Of a DNA stretch of 64,000 nucleotides, positions 29,752 through 38,328 are shown one piece after another; position 1 is the first letter of the stretch; the number at the start of each line of letters is the position of its first letter. Made by a program: the position numbers and the translations under genes. Source of the DNA: Microbacterium sp. XT11. Lineage in GTDB: Bacteria > Actinomycetota > Actinomycetes > Actinomycetales > Microbacteriaceae. The notes under the pieces were generated by a model. It was not told where the DNA came from. It saw nothing but the letters and a program-made list of their open reading frames with translations, and did no database searches. The stretch is taken from NCBI RefSeq assembly GCF_001513675.1, contig NZ_CP013859.1:1427081-1491080 (forward strand), written 5' to 3'.

Positions 29752-30615
29752 TCAGCCGCCGTGCTGCGTCCCGCTGCGCCCTGAGCCGGCGGACAGGGTG
29801 GCCAGGCGCGCGGCGATGCGCTCGATCGTGCGCGTCGCGGCCGCCTCCTCCGGGCGGTTGAGGTGACCGTGGCGTGTGCCCGGCTCGGTGAGCACCTCGA
29901 CCTCGCGCCCCGCGGCGGCCAGCGTCGTTGCGAAGTGCTCGCCCGAGACCCGAAGCTCGTCGACGTCGCCGTTCACGATGAACGTCGGCGGGTAGGCGCG
30001 GAGATCGGATGCCGTGGCACGGCCGGGAACCGCCGCCAGAGGCGCGTCGTCGACGGGTCCGCCCAGGTAGTTCTCGTACATCGAGCGCACCGAGTCCGGT
30101 CCGAACGTGTCGGCTTCTGGGTCGGCGTCGAGTGCGGCGCGGAGCTCTGCGTCCGGCGCCGGCTGCACGGCGAGGAGAGTCGGATAGGCGAGGACGACGA
30201 GCGCCGGAGCCTCCGCTGTGCCCTGCACACGGAGCGCTGCGCCGGCTGCGAGGTTGCCGCCGGCGCTCGTGCCGCCGATCGCGAGGGCGTCGCGGCGGAT
30301 GTGCAGCTCCTCCGCGTGCGCGTGGGCCCAGCGCCAGGCCGCGACCATGTCGTCGGAACCGGCGGGGTAGTGCTCGCCGTCACGCTCGGCGAGGTCGGGG
30401 CGGAAGCCTGTGGGGATCGGGGCGAGGCGGTAGTCGACCGAGATCACGGTCGTGCCGCGTTGCGCGAGCTGACGCGCGACCCAGTCGGATTCGGGCATGT
30501 CGATGTCGCCGAACGCGAAGGCGCCGCCGTGCGCCCACACGAGTCCGGTGCCGTCGGGGTGTGCGGCGGGGTAGACGCGGACGAGTCCATCGGCTGCGGA
30601 GAAGGGCGTGCTCAT
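29752..30615 (-). CDS. Alpha/beta hydrolase, HSL-type esterase
   Basis: A 287-residue carboxylesterase-like protein of the hormone-sensitive-lipase group. It has the oxyanion-hole motif HGGAFAFGD at about residues 30-38, the nucleophile elbow GGTSAGGN at about residue 115, DVDELRVSG with the acid and TRHGHLN with the histidine. There is no signal peptide. The substrate is probably a short acyl ester; nothing in the neighbourhood specifies it. It is transcribed toward the GH3 gene. Confidence 0.88.
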   Translation of the reverse strand: MSTPFSAADGLVRVYPAAHPDGTGLVWAHGGAFAFGDIDMPESDWVARQLAQRGTTVISVDYRLAPIPTGFRPDLAERDGEHYPAGSDDMVAAWRWAHAHAEELHIRRDALAIGGTSAGGNLAAGAALRVQGTAEAPALVVLAYPTLLAVQPAPDAELRAALDADPEADTFGPDSVRSMYENYLGGPVDDAPLAAVPGRATASDLRAYPPTFIVNGDVDELRVSGEHFATTLAAAGREVEVLTEPGTRHGHLNRPEEAAATRTIERIAARLATLSAGSGRSGTQHGG

Positions 30616-30717
30616 AGAGCCATCAGATCACGAAGCCGGGCGGGCGTCCCGATTCGTGACTGCTCTCACGACCGGTTATGATGGCAGGACGCATCCGTGC
30701 TCTCGGGCCGGATGCCT

Positions 30718-30806
30718 GGAGACGTCGCATAGTCAGGCCTAGTGCACCACCCTGCTAAGGTGGAGTCCCCTTACGGGGACCGAGGGTTCAAATCCCTCCG
30801 TCTCCG
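30718..30806 (+). tRNA. tRNA-Ser(GCT)
   Basis: The acceptor arms GGAGACG (30718-30724) and CGTCTCC (30799-30805) pair, with discriminator G at 30806. The anticodon loop CTGCTAA carries GCT, and the long variable arm (GGAGTCCCCTTACGGGGACC) is typical of serine. CCA is not encoded. TATGAT at 30677-30682 is a likely -10. Confidence 0.95.
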
Positions 30807-30876
30807 CCGACGACGAAACGCCCTCACCGAGTGGGGCGCTTCGTCGTATCTCGGGCCCTCCGGTATCGTCGCTCGC

Positions 30877-32499
30877 ATGTCCACCGCCACCACGCAGACC
30901 AGCAAGCGCGAGGCGTTCGGCTCGCGGAACGTGTTCATCCTCTCGGCCATCGGCTCGGCAGTCGGCCTCGGCAACATCTGGCGCTTCCCCTATGTGGCCT
31001 ACGAGGGCGGAGGGGGCGCGTTCCTCATCCCGTACCTGTGCGCTCTTCTCACCGCCGGCATCCCGCTCCTGTTCCTCGACTACGCGATCGGCCATCGCTA
31101 CCGGGGGTCGGCGCCGCTGGCGTTCCGGCGGCTGCATCGCTCGGCCGAGGCGCTCGGCTGGTGGCAGGTGCTGATCTGCGTCGTGATCGCGGCCTATTAC
31201 GCGGTGATCATCGCGTGGGCCGCCATGTACACGTGGTTCTCGGCGCAGCTGACGTGGGGGCCGGGCAATGAGAACGACTTCTTCTTCGGCGACTTCCTCC
31301 GGTCGGCAGACGTCGCCAAAACCGGTGTGTCGACCGAGTTCGTGCCGCAGGTCGGCATCCCGCTCGCCGTGGTGTGGCTGGTCGTGATCGTCATCATGGC
31401 GCTCGGAGTCAAGCGCGGGATCGGTCGCGCCAACACCATCCTCATGCCGCTGCTCACGGTGATGTTCGCCATCCTCGTGGTGCAGTCGCTCTTCCTCCCC
31501 GGCGCGCTCGACGGCCTCAACGCGTTCTTCACGCCCGACTGGCAGGCGCTCGCCGACCCCGGTGTGTGGGCGTCGGCCTACGGGCACATCTTCTTCTCGC
31601 TGTCGGTGGCGTTCGGCATCATGGTCACCTACTCGTCGTACCTCAAGCGCAAGACCGACCTCACGGGCTCCGGGCTCGTCGTGGCGTTCGCGAACTCCGG
31701 CTTCGAGATCCTGGCGGGCATCGGCGTGTTCGCGGCGCTCGGGTTCATGGCGCAGGCGCAGGGCACCGAGGTGTCGGGCGTCGCCTCGTCGGGCATCGGG
31801 CTCGCGTTCATCGCCTTCCCGACGATCGTGTCGCAGGCGACGGGCGGATCGATCATCGGCGTGCTCTTCTTCGGCGCGCTCGTGTTCGCCGGACTCACGT
31901 CGCTGATCTCAATCCTCGAGGTGATCGTCGCGGCTCTGCAGGACAAGCTCGGGTGGGGCCGTGTACGCACGACCCTCGTCGTGTCGATACCGCTCGCCGT
32001 GATCTCGATGATGCTCTTCTCGACCACCACCGCGCTGTCGGTGCTCGACACCACGGATGCCTTCGTCAACGCGTTCGGGATCATGGCCGTGGCCCTCGTC
32101 GCGGTGATCGTCGTCGCCTGGCTGCTGCACCGCCTCCCGGCGCTCGCCGACCACCTCAACCGCCGTTCGAGCTTCGGCGTCGGCCGCGTCTGGATGCTTC
32201 TCGTCGGCGCCCTCGCGCCGGTCGTGCTGGGCTACCTCTTCGTGAGCGAGATCATCTCGAAGACCACGGAGCCCTATGGCGGCTACCCCGGCTGGTTCCT
32301 CGGCGTGTTCGGCTGGGGCATGGTCGTCGCCCTCGTGGTGCTCGGCGTGCTGCTGTCGCTGCTGCCGTGGGGCGACCGTTCACACGCGAGGGATGACGAC
32401 GAGTACGACGAGTTCCTCGCCGCAGAGCACTATCCGGCCGATCGCGACACCGGGACGTCGGCCGTGCCGGTCCGCGCCCCGAAGGGAGAGGGAGCATGA
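30877..32499 (+). CDS. NSS-family sodium-dependent transporter (MetP-like)
   Basis: A 540-residue secondary transporter of the neurotransmitter:sodium symporter family. The substrate/Na+-site segment SAIGSAVGLGNIWRFPYVAYEGGGGAFLIPY lies in the first helix, and about 11-12 helices follow. The next gene encodes the small MetS-type subunit, so the pair is most like methionine/alanine importers MetPS of Corynebacterium. TATCGT at 30864-30869 ends 7 bases before the ATG; no ribosome-binding site is seen, suggesting a leaderless mRNA. The C-terminus is acidic and cytoplasmic. Confidence 0.9.
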   Translation: MSTATTQTSKREAFGSRNVFILSAIGSAVGLGNIWRFPYVAYEGGGGAFLIPYLCALLTAGIPLLFLDYAIGHRYRGSAPLAFRRLHRSAEALGWWQVLICVVIAAYYAVIIAWAAMYTWFSAQLTWGPGNENDFFFGDFLRSADVAKTGVSTEFVPQVGIPLAVVWLVVIVIMALGVKRGIGRANTILMPLLTVMFAILVVQSLFLPGALDGLNAFFTPDWQALADPGVWASAYGHIFFSLSVAFGIMVTYSSYLKRKTDLTGSGLVVAFANSGFEILAGIGVFAALGFMAQAQGTEVSGVASSGIGLAFIAFPTIVSQATGGSIIGVLFFGALVFAGLTSLISILEVIVAALQDKLGWGRVRTTLVVSIPLAVISMMLFSTTTALSVLDTTDAFVNAFGIMAVALVAVIVVAWLLHRLPALADHLNRRSSFGVGRVWMLLVGALAPVVLGYLFVSEIISKTTEPYGGYPGWFLGVFGWGMVVALVVLGVLLSLLPWGDRSHARDDDEYDEFLAAEHYPADRDTGTSAVPVRAPKGEGA

Positions 32500-32630
32500 G
32501 CGCCACCGCCGTCGTCATGATGATCATCGCGATGGTCACGGTCTGGGGCGGACTCATCGCCGCCGTCGTGAACCTCGCACGCCACCCCGAGGTCGCCGAC
32601 GCGGAGCCGCAGCCGCCGACCGAGCTGTAG
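32496..32630 (+). CDS. MetS-type small subunit of NSS transporter
   Basis: A 44-residue protein beginning MSATAVVMMIIAMVTVWGG, a single membrane helix followed by a polar tail (LARHPEVADAEPQPP). The ATG overlaps the transporter stop (ATGA) and GGGAGAGGG lies upstream. Position, size and sequence fit the MetS small subunit that pairs with NSS-type MetP and is needed for activity in corynebacteria. Confidence 0.82.
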   Translation: MSATAVVMMIIAMVTVWGGLIAAVVNLARHPEVADAEPQPPTEL

Positions 32631-32679
32631 CCGCCGGGCTCAGCTGTAGCCGCCGGGCTCAGCTGTAGCCGCCGGGCTC
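32623..32679. repeat. Three perfect 19-bp tandem repeats forming serial hairpins
   Basis: AGCTGTAGCCGCCGGGCTC occurs three times in a row at 32623, 32642 and 32661. Each unit with the next AGCT can fold, AGCTG pairing with CAGCT and AGCC with GGCT. The array covers the metS stop codon and reaches the stop of the convergent amidohydrolase gene, so it probably serves as a two-way terminator. Confidence 0.85.
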
Positions 32680-34276
32680 AGTTCGCCGTGTACTCCTCGC
32701 GCCCGCCGATCACCGTGCGCACGACCCTGGCCCGCAGCAGAGCGTCGGGGCCGGCGCGGAACGGGTCGGCGTCGATGACGGCGAAGTCGGCGGCGTGCCC
32801 CACGGCGATCCTGCCGCGCCACGCGCCGTCGCCCACGGATGCCGCGGCATCGCGTGTCGCATGCGCCACGGCCCGGTCGAGCGGAAGCGCGTACTGCGGA
32901 TGCACGGCAGCGACGGCAGGGTCGAGCGCCGAGGCCCTGGTCGCGGCGACGTACATGTTCGCCAGCGCCTGGTGCGGCGCGGTCGGAGCATCGGTCGAGA
33001 AGGCGAGCAGCGCGCCGGCGTCTTCGTACTCCGGCCAGGGGAACGCGCGCTCGACACGGTCGTCGCCGAGTTGCGCGGCCCAGTTGGCGAAGATCGCCGG
33101 ATCGGCGTGGACGGGCTGCATCGACGCCGTGACGCCGAGCCGTGCCATCCGTTCCGCCGTGCCTGGCGCGGCGTACTCGAGGTGCTCGATGCGGTGACGA
33201 CGCGGGCGGTCGCCGTTCACGGCGATGGCGTGCTCGATGGCGTCGAGGGCCAGCGTGCTCGCCGCGTCGCCGATGGCGTGCAGCGCGATCTGCAGCCCAG
33301 CGGCGTCGGCGGCCGCGACGACGGGGAAGAGCCGGTCGGCCGGCCAGATCGGGTCGGCGTTCGAGCCGTCGGCGTAGGGCTGCCGCATGGCCGCGGTGCA
33401 GGCATCGATCGTGCCGTCGAGCACGAGCTTGATGCCGAGCACCCGCACTCCGGGGTTCTCGGCAGCGGCGAGCTCGGCGGCTCTGGCGACCTGCGCGAGG
33501 TTCTCGGCATCCGACCCGGTGTCGGTGATGAACCAGTGCGCCGCGATCCGCAGCGGCTGGGCGCCTCGCTCCGCGGCGCGCGCGAGCGCGGCGAGCCCGA
33601 ACTCGTCGAAGGCCATGTCGACGGCTCCCGTGACGCCCGCGGCGAGGTACGCCGAGACGACGCGCTCGACGTCGGCGTCGCGCTGGGCGTCGGTCGTGGT
33701 GGCGTCGCGGTGCGCCCAGACGTACTGCGCCGCGGCGGTCTCGTAGAGCATCCCGGTCGGTTCGCCGTCGGCGTCGCGCTCGATGCGCCCGCCGATGGGG
33801 TCGGGGGTCTCGCGCGTGATGCCGAGCCGCGCGAGAGCGGCCGAGTTCACCCAGCAGGAGTGGTAGTCGTTCGCGTCGAGGTACACAGGGATGTCGGCGA
33901 CGGCGGCGTCGATCATCGCGGCCGTCGGCGCTCCTCCCTCGATCGCGTCGAACAGCCAGCCGCGACCGTACAGCTCGTCCTGGGCCTCCGAGCGGGCAGC
34001 GCGCAGCCGGGACTGGATCTCCTCCAGAGAGCGCGCGTCGGTGAGGCCCACCTGCCCCAGTGCGCTGCCCATCATGAGCAGGTGGGTGTGCGCGTCGGTG
34101 AAGCCGGGGAGGACCACCCGGCCCTCGAGATCGACGACGGCGTCGGATGCCGGAGCATCCGCCTCGGCGCCGACGAACGAGAACGCGCCATCGTCGACGA
34201 CGACCGCCTCGGCCCAGAGCGGTTCGCCGGGTTCCGCTGCCGTGAAGAACCGCGCGTTGCGGTAGAGCGTGCTCAT
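32678..34276 (-). CDS. Amidohydrolase family protein, YtcJ-like
   Basis: A 532-residue metal-dependent hydrolase of the amidohydrolase 3 group. It has the metal-binding GFTDAHTHLLMMG near residue 65, ALHAIGDAASTLALDAIEHA and RHRIEHLEY with further metal histidines, and a C-terminal FSTDAPTAPHQALANMYVAATR. YtcJ-like enzymes hydrolyse N-acyl or formamide bonds; the substrate is not known. Its ATG overlaps the stop of the MFS gene upstream (ATGA), forming a transporter-hydrolase operon. Its stop lies at the edge of the 19-bp repeat array. Confidence 0.87.
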   Translation of the reverse strand: MSTLYRNARFFTAAEPGEPLWAEAVVVDDGAFSFVGAEADAPASDAVVDLEGRVVLPGFTDAHTHLLMMGSALGQVGLTDARSLEEIQSRLRAARSEAQDELYGRGWLFDAIEGGAPTAAMIDAAVADIPVYLDANDYHSCWVNSAALARLGITRETPDPIGGRIERDADGEPTGMLYETAAAQYVWAHRDATTTDAQRDADVERVVSAYLAAGVTGAVDMAFDEFGLAALARAAERGAQPLRIAAHWFITDTGSDAENLAQVARAAELAAAENPGVRVLGIKLVLDGTIDACTAAMRQPYADGSNADPIWPADRLFPVVAAADAAGLQIALHAIGDAASTLALDAIEHAIAVNGDRPRRHRIEHLEYAAPGTAERMARLGVTASMQPVHADPAIFANWAAQLGDDRVERAFPWPEYEDAGALLAFSTDAPTAPHQALANMYVAATRASALDPAVAAVHPQYALPLDRAVAHATRDAAASVGDGAWRGRIAVGHAADFAVIDADPFRAGPDALLRARVVRTVIGGREEYTAN

Positions 34277-35520
34277 GCGGCGACCTCCTGGGTCCGGACG
34301 GGGGTGGCTGCGCGCTCGAGGCGCGTGGACAGGAGTGCGATGGCTCCGGCCGGGACGGCGAGCACGAAGCTCGCGATCCCGAGCGCGATCGCGAAGCCCT
34401 GGTAGCCGAGGCCGCTCACGAGGGCGGCGCCGATCACGGGCGTGAGGGCGGAGCCCACGAGGTAGACCGCCAGGAGCGGACCCGACCAGCGGCCGTCGGC
34501 GTCGAGAGCCGCCGAGGTCGAGACGAAGTACATGAACGCGATGGCGTAGATCGTGTTCCAGGCGATGAACACCACGATGAACGACGTCGCGTCGGTCGTG
34601 AACCCTTCGACGATCTTCAGGGCGCCGCCGAGGCCGAGGAGCACCACGAGGGGCACGGCGCGGCCGAGTCGATTGCCGACGATCATGAGGAGCAGCGATC
34701 CCAGCAGGCCTCCCGCCGTCGCGCCGCTGAGCGCGATGCCGAGTCCTTCCGGGGTGAGACCAGCGCTGTCGGCGCCCATGACACCGGCCATCGCCCACAG
34801 CGAATCCTCGCTCGCCGCCCACAGCGCGAACGCCACGAGAAGGCCGAACCCGGCCAGCGTCACGAGCCGCGAGCTCGCGGGCCCGACGCGGAGGACGCCG
34901 GTCTCGGGAATCTCGATCGGCATGGCCTCGGCGACGGCGGCTCCGGCCTGCGGGCCGATGACGGGCGCAGCGGGCAGCCAGGCGGAGACGAGCAGCCCGA
35001 GGAGGCTGAAGAGCGCCAGCGTGCCGAAGACGTCGAGAGGCGCGAGTCCGATGAGCGGGATCACCGCGAGCACGATCGTGATGACGCCGCGGTTCGCGAG
35101 TCCGTTGAAGCCCGCCACGCGATCGGGGTTGCGGAAGGCAGCCAGGGCGGCACCGGATGCCGCGACCGCGCCGCCTGCGCCGATTCCGCCGACCAGCAGC
35201 CCCGCGAGGGTGAGCGCGGGAGCGAGCGCCGCTGCACCGAAGCCGAGAGCGCCGAGGGCGAGACCTGCTCGAGCGACCGTGCGGCGGTGCACGCCCGCGC
35301 ACAGCGGGGCGATGGCCAAGCCGGCGACGGCCGTGAGCAGCAGGGTGGCCGTGATGAGCCAGCTCGCCGTGAGCACGTCGAGGTCGAGGGCGGTCTGCGC
35401 TGCCGTGATCATGTACGGCGAGAGGTTGACGCCGAGGTATCCGGCGATGCCGATGGCGAAGGTCGCGGCGGCGGTGGGGAGGCGGAGCGGCACGCGTGTG
35501 CCGAGGTCTGTGGCTGTCAT
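34273..35520 (-). CDS. MFS transporter
   Basis: A 415-residue integral membrane protein with about 12 helices and an MFS-type hydrophobic pattern, including LCAGVHRRTVARAGLALGALG in the loop between helices 2 and 3. The start at 35520 is chosen as the last ATG before the first helix; upstream codons encode unlikely sequence. It is co-transcribed with the YtcJ-like amidohydrolase, so the transported compound may be its substrate or product. A TetR gene lies divergently, 187 bases away. Confidence 0.87.
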   Translation of the reverse strand: MTATDLGTRVPLRLPTAAATFAIGIAGYLGVNLSPYMITAAQTALDLDVLTASWLITATLLLTAVAGLAIAPLCAGVHRRTVARAGLALGALGFGAAALAPALTLAGLLVGGIGAGGAVAASGAALAAFRNPDRVAGFNGLANRGVITIVLAVIPLIGLAPLDVFGTLALFSLLGLLVSAWLPAAPVIGPQAGAAVAEAMPIEIPETGVLRVGPASSRLVTLAGFGLLVAFALWAASEDSLWAMAGVMGADSAGLTPEGLGIALSGATAGGLLGSLLLMIVGNRLGRAVPLVVLLGLGGALKIVEGFTTDATSFIVVFIAWNTIYAIAFMYFVSTSAALDADGRWSGPLLAVYLVGSALTPVIGAALVSGLGYQGFAIALGIASFVLAVPAGAIALLSTRLERAATPVRTQEVAA

Positions 35521-35595
35521 GGGGACTCCAGGTGGCGCACGGCGGTGTGCGCAGGTTCGGGTGAGGCGGGGTGCCTTCGTGGAGCACGGCATCCA

Positions 35596-35629
35596 TAAAC
35601 GAACGGTATTCGTAAACGAATGGTGTTCA
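35596..35629. promoter_or_regulatory. Tandem 17-bp repeat operator between MFS and TetR genes
   Basis: TAAACGAACGGTATTCG (35596-35612) and TAAACGAATGGTGTTCA (35613-35629) are consecutive direct repeats with three differences. Within them ATTCG-TAAA-CGAAT (35608-35621) is a perfect dyad. TATTAT (35631-35636) is a likely -10 toward the TetR gene. These are the best operator candidates for the adjacent TetR protein. Confidence 0.65.
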
Positions 35630-35707
35630 TTATTATGCACAGGAGGGAAGCCGCACGGAAGAGGCGGTTTCCCGGGAGCCGCCGACCACCGCCCGAAGGA
35701 GCGCGAG

Positions 35708-36322
35708 ATGCCGAGACCGACCACGCGGCTGCTGTCGCCCGACATCATCGGCGACGCGGGGCTCGCCCTGGCGCGCGCGGGCGAGCCGTTCGGCGTGAAC
35801 GCGATCGCGCGCCGCCTCGGCGTGCGCCCCTCCTCGCTGTACAACCACGTCGACGGCATGGACGGCATCGTCGAGCTCATGCGCGGACGCCTCATCGAGG
35901 CCTATCGCGTGGATCGCACCGACGCGAGCTGGGAGGAGCATCTCGTGGAGATGCTCCGAACCCAGAGGCGCATGTACGCCGACCACCCCCAGCTCGTCCC
36001 GCTGCTGGTCGGCAAGACGATCACGGACCCCGGTGTGATCGCCGCCTACGACGACCTGGCGACGGTGCTCGTCGACGGCGGGTTCCCCGAAGACGAGATC
36101 CTCTCGATCATCGCAGTGATCGACGCGTTCGCGATCGGTTTCGGACTCGACCTCGCGTCGCCGGACGACGTGTGGCGGCCCGAACAGGAGACCCGGACGC
36201 TCGGTCGTCTGCTCGACGGCGCCGAGCGGGGTCGCGCGCGGTCGGACCGCACGTTCGAGCTGGGGGTGTCCGTGCTCATCGAGTCTTTGCGGACGCGGTT
36301 GCGGAACCGGCATCCGGACTGA
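35708..36322 (+). CDS. TetR-family regulator
   Basis: A 204-residue TetR-type protein. The DNA-binding part is LLSPDIIGDAGLALARAGEPFGVNAIARRLGVRPSSLYNHVDGMDGIVELM (about residues 8-58), followed by a TetR-C-like helical domain. The ATG at 35708 has GAAGGAG upstream. It is divergent from the MFS-amidohydrolase operon and probably represses it. Its last 47 bases overlap the end of the convergent dehydrogenase gene. Confidence 0.88.
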   Translation: MPRPTTRLLSPDIIGDAGLALARAGEPFGVNAIARRLGVRPSSLYNHVDGMDGIVELMRGRLIEAYRVDRTDASWEEHLVEMLRTQRRMYADHPQLVPLLVGKTITDPGVIAAYDDLATVLVDGGFPEDEILSIIAVIDAFAIGFGLDLASPDDVWRPEQETRTLGRLLDGAERGRARSDRTFELGVSVLIESLRTRLRNRHPD

Positions 36323-37253
36323 CCTGATTCACGAGCTCTCGTCCGTCACGAAGCCGCGCGACGTTCTCGTCGATGAGGGCGCTCGCGCCCACGGGGCGGT
36401 TCCCCGCCACGTGCGGCGTGATGAGGAGGTTGGGCGCGTCCCACAGCGGCGAGTCAGCCGGGAGCGGCTCGGTCTTGGTCACGTCGATGGCCGCCGCCCG
36501 CAGCTGCCCAGATACCAGCGCGTCGACCAGCGCGCGCTCATCGACGGTCGCGCCGCGCCCGACGTTCACGAAGACCGACCCCGGCGGCAGCGCGGAGAAG
36601 GCGCCGGCGCCGATGCGGTCGGTCGTCTCGGCCGTCGCCGGCAGCAGCGAGATCAGGACGTCCGTGTCGGCGAGGATGCGGGGAGCGTCGTCGTCGGCGC
36701 GCACCTCGATGCCCTCCCTGACCCCGGCCGAGCGTGCGATCCCGCGCACCTGCGCCCCCAGGAGCTCGAGGGCCGGTGCGAGCCGGGCGGCGATCGACCC
36801 GAAGCCCCAGATCGTCACGCGGGCGCCGGCGAGCGTGTGGCGGCCCTGCGTCTCCGGCGCCGCTTGCGCGCGGATGAACCCCTCGTGCCACACGTGCTCG
36901 CGCTGCGCATCGCGCAGAAGATCCAGGCGCCGCACCGCGGCGAGGACGAGCGCGAGAGCGTGCTCGGCCACCGGACCGTCGTGCAGCGACCGCCCCGAGC
37001 AGATGCGCACGTCGTCGGCGAAACCCGCGGAGAGCACGACATCCGCCCCCGAGGCCAGAGCCTGCACGAGCCGAAGATCGGGAAGCACCCGCGCGGCCTC
37101 GCGCAGGCGGTCGGCCGGATTGTGCCAGGCCACGAGGACCTCGGCGTCGCGATGCTCGTGCGGCAGCGCGGACTCGACGTCGTACACCACGACCTCGGCC
37201 TCGGCCTCAGACCGCAGACGCAGCTCGATGGTGTTCGGGATCAGGATCTTCAT
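36276..37253 (-). CDS. D-isomer specific 2-hydroxyacid dehydrogenase family protein
   Basis: A 325-residue NAD(P)-dependent dehydrogenase. The Rossmann motif is IWGFGSIAARLAPALELLGAQV near residue 144, then the family signature LLPATAETTDRIG ... FVNVGRGATVDERALVDAL, the acidic residue in KTEPLPADSPLW and the histidine in ITPHVAGNRP. The substrate (for example glyoxylate, hydroxypyruvate or phosphonate) cannot be told. The start MKILIPNTIELRL is preceded by GGAGG. The C-terminal ~15 codons run into the end of the TetR gene on the other strand. Confidence 0.9.
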   Translation of the reverse strand: MKILIPNTIELRLRSEAEAEVVVYDVESALPHEHRDAEVLVAWHNPADRLREAARVLPDLRLVQALASGADVVLSAGFADDVRICSGRSLHDGPVAEHALALVLAAVRRLDLLRDAQREHVWHEGFIRAQAAPETQGRHTLAGARVTIWGFGSIAARLAPALELLGAQVRGIARSAGVREGIEVRADDDAPRILADTDVLISLLPATAETTDRIGAGAFSALPPGSVFVNVGRGATVDERALVDALVSGQLRAAAIDVTKTEPLPADSPLWDAPNLLITPHVAGNRPVGASALIDENVARLRDGRELVNQVSPDAGSATASAKTR

Positions 37254-37393
37254 GGCGCCTCCGGCCCCTACGGTACCGGGCGAGGTGCCGGCGGGGCCGG
37301 TCTCGGGGCATGATCGCATCGGGCACGGATGATCGGGCGGCGCTGCCGCGACGGCCGAGACGATGGACACGTACACGAGGAAGGAGGATCGCC

Positions 37394-38257
37394 ATGATCG
37401 GAACCCTGAACGCGCTCGTCGACCTGATCGAGCACGACACCGCGGGGGAACCGGACGTCGCCGCGTTCGCGCGCAGGCACGGGACCACCGAGTACCACCT
37501 GCGCCGGATGTTCTCGGCGCTCGCCGGGATGCCGCTGTCGGAGTACGTGCGCCGGCGGCGCATGACCGTCGCGGCGGCGGAGCTGACGGCGGGTGCGCCG
37601 AGCATCCTCGACGTCGCCGTGCGGCACGGCTACGGCTCGACCGAGGCGTTCGGCCGGGCGTTCCGGGCGGTGCACGGCATCGGCCCTGCCGACGCGCGCC
37701 GGGACGGCGGTCCTCTCCGCACACAACCCATGCTCCGGTTCCGCCTGAGCGTCGAAGGGAGCGCACCCATGCACGTCACGATCACCCCGCTGCCCGAGCT
37801 CGTGCTCGCCGGCCACGCCGCGCGCGTGCCGCTCCTGCACACGGGGGTGAACCCCCGCATCCAGGAGCACATCGCCGCCATCCCGCCCGAGGAGCACGCG
37901 CGGCTGAAGGAGCTCTCCGACGCCGAGCCCGGCGGCATCCTCGCGGTCACGGCGGATGTCGAGCCCGACGCGCCGGAGGGGACGGAGCTGACCTATCTGC
38001 ACGGCGTCGCGCTCCTCCCGACGACCCCTGTCCCGGACGACCTCGACGCGCTGCGCGTCGACGCGGGCCCGTGGGCGGTGTTCTCGGCCGACGGGCCGTT
38101 CCCGGAGACGCTCCAGAACCTGTGGGCGGCCACGGCCACCGAGTGGTTCCCGTCGAACCCCTGGCGGCTCCGTCCCGGCCCCTCGATCGTGAGATATCGC
38201 GAGTTCACCGGCTCGAGCGCGGCGTTCGAGCTCTGGCTGCCCGTCGAATCCGCGTGA
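37394..38257 (+). CDS. AraC-type regulator with GyrI-like effector domain
   Basis: A 287-residue transcription factor. Residues about 5-105 form the AraC helix-turn-helix domain (VAAFARRHGTTEYHLRRMFSALAGMPLSEYVRRRR ... ILDVAVRHGYGSTEAFGRAFRAVHG). From about residue 128 the Rob/GyrI-like effector-binding domain starts (MHVTITPLPELVLAGHAARV), ending in IVRYREFTGSSAAFELWLPV. This type senses hydrophobic small molecules, as Rob and BmrR do. The ATG has AAGGAGG upstream. A stand-alone GyrI-like gene follows on the same strand. Confidence 0.9.
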   Translation: MIGTLNALVDLIEHDTAGEPDVAAFARRHGTTEYHLRRMFSALAGMPLSEYVRRRRMTVAAAELTAGAPSILDVAVRHGYGSTEAFGRAFRAVHGIGPADARRDGGPLRTQPMLRFRLSVEGSAPMHVTITPLPELVLAGHAARVPLLHTGVNPRIQEHIAAIPPEEHARLKELSDAEPGGILAVTADVEPDAPEGTELTYLHGVALLPTTPVPDDLDALRVDAGPWAVFSADGPFPETLQNLWAATATEWFPSNPWRLRPGPSIVRYREFTGSSAAFELWLPVESA

Positions 38258-38328
38258 GCCTCGCGTCGCCGGAGGAGCACCCACCGTGCGCCTCCGGTGA
38301 TGTCGGCGGCTCGTGCCACACTGGGCGC

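Noticed and set aside
32678..35596. Apparent 972-codon fusion of MFS and amidohydrolase regions
   Set aside because: Only the amidohydrolase half is real in this frame; the MFS protein is in another frame with its own start and the ATGA overlap.
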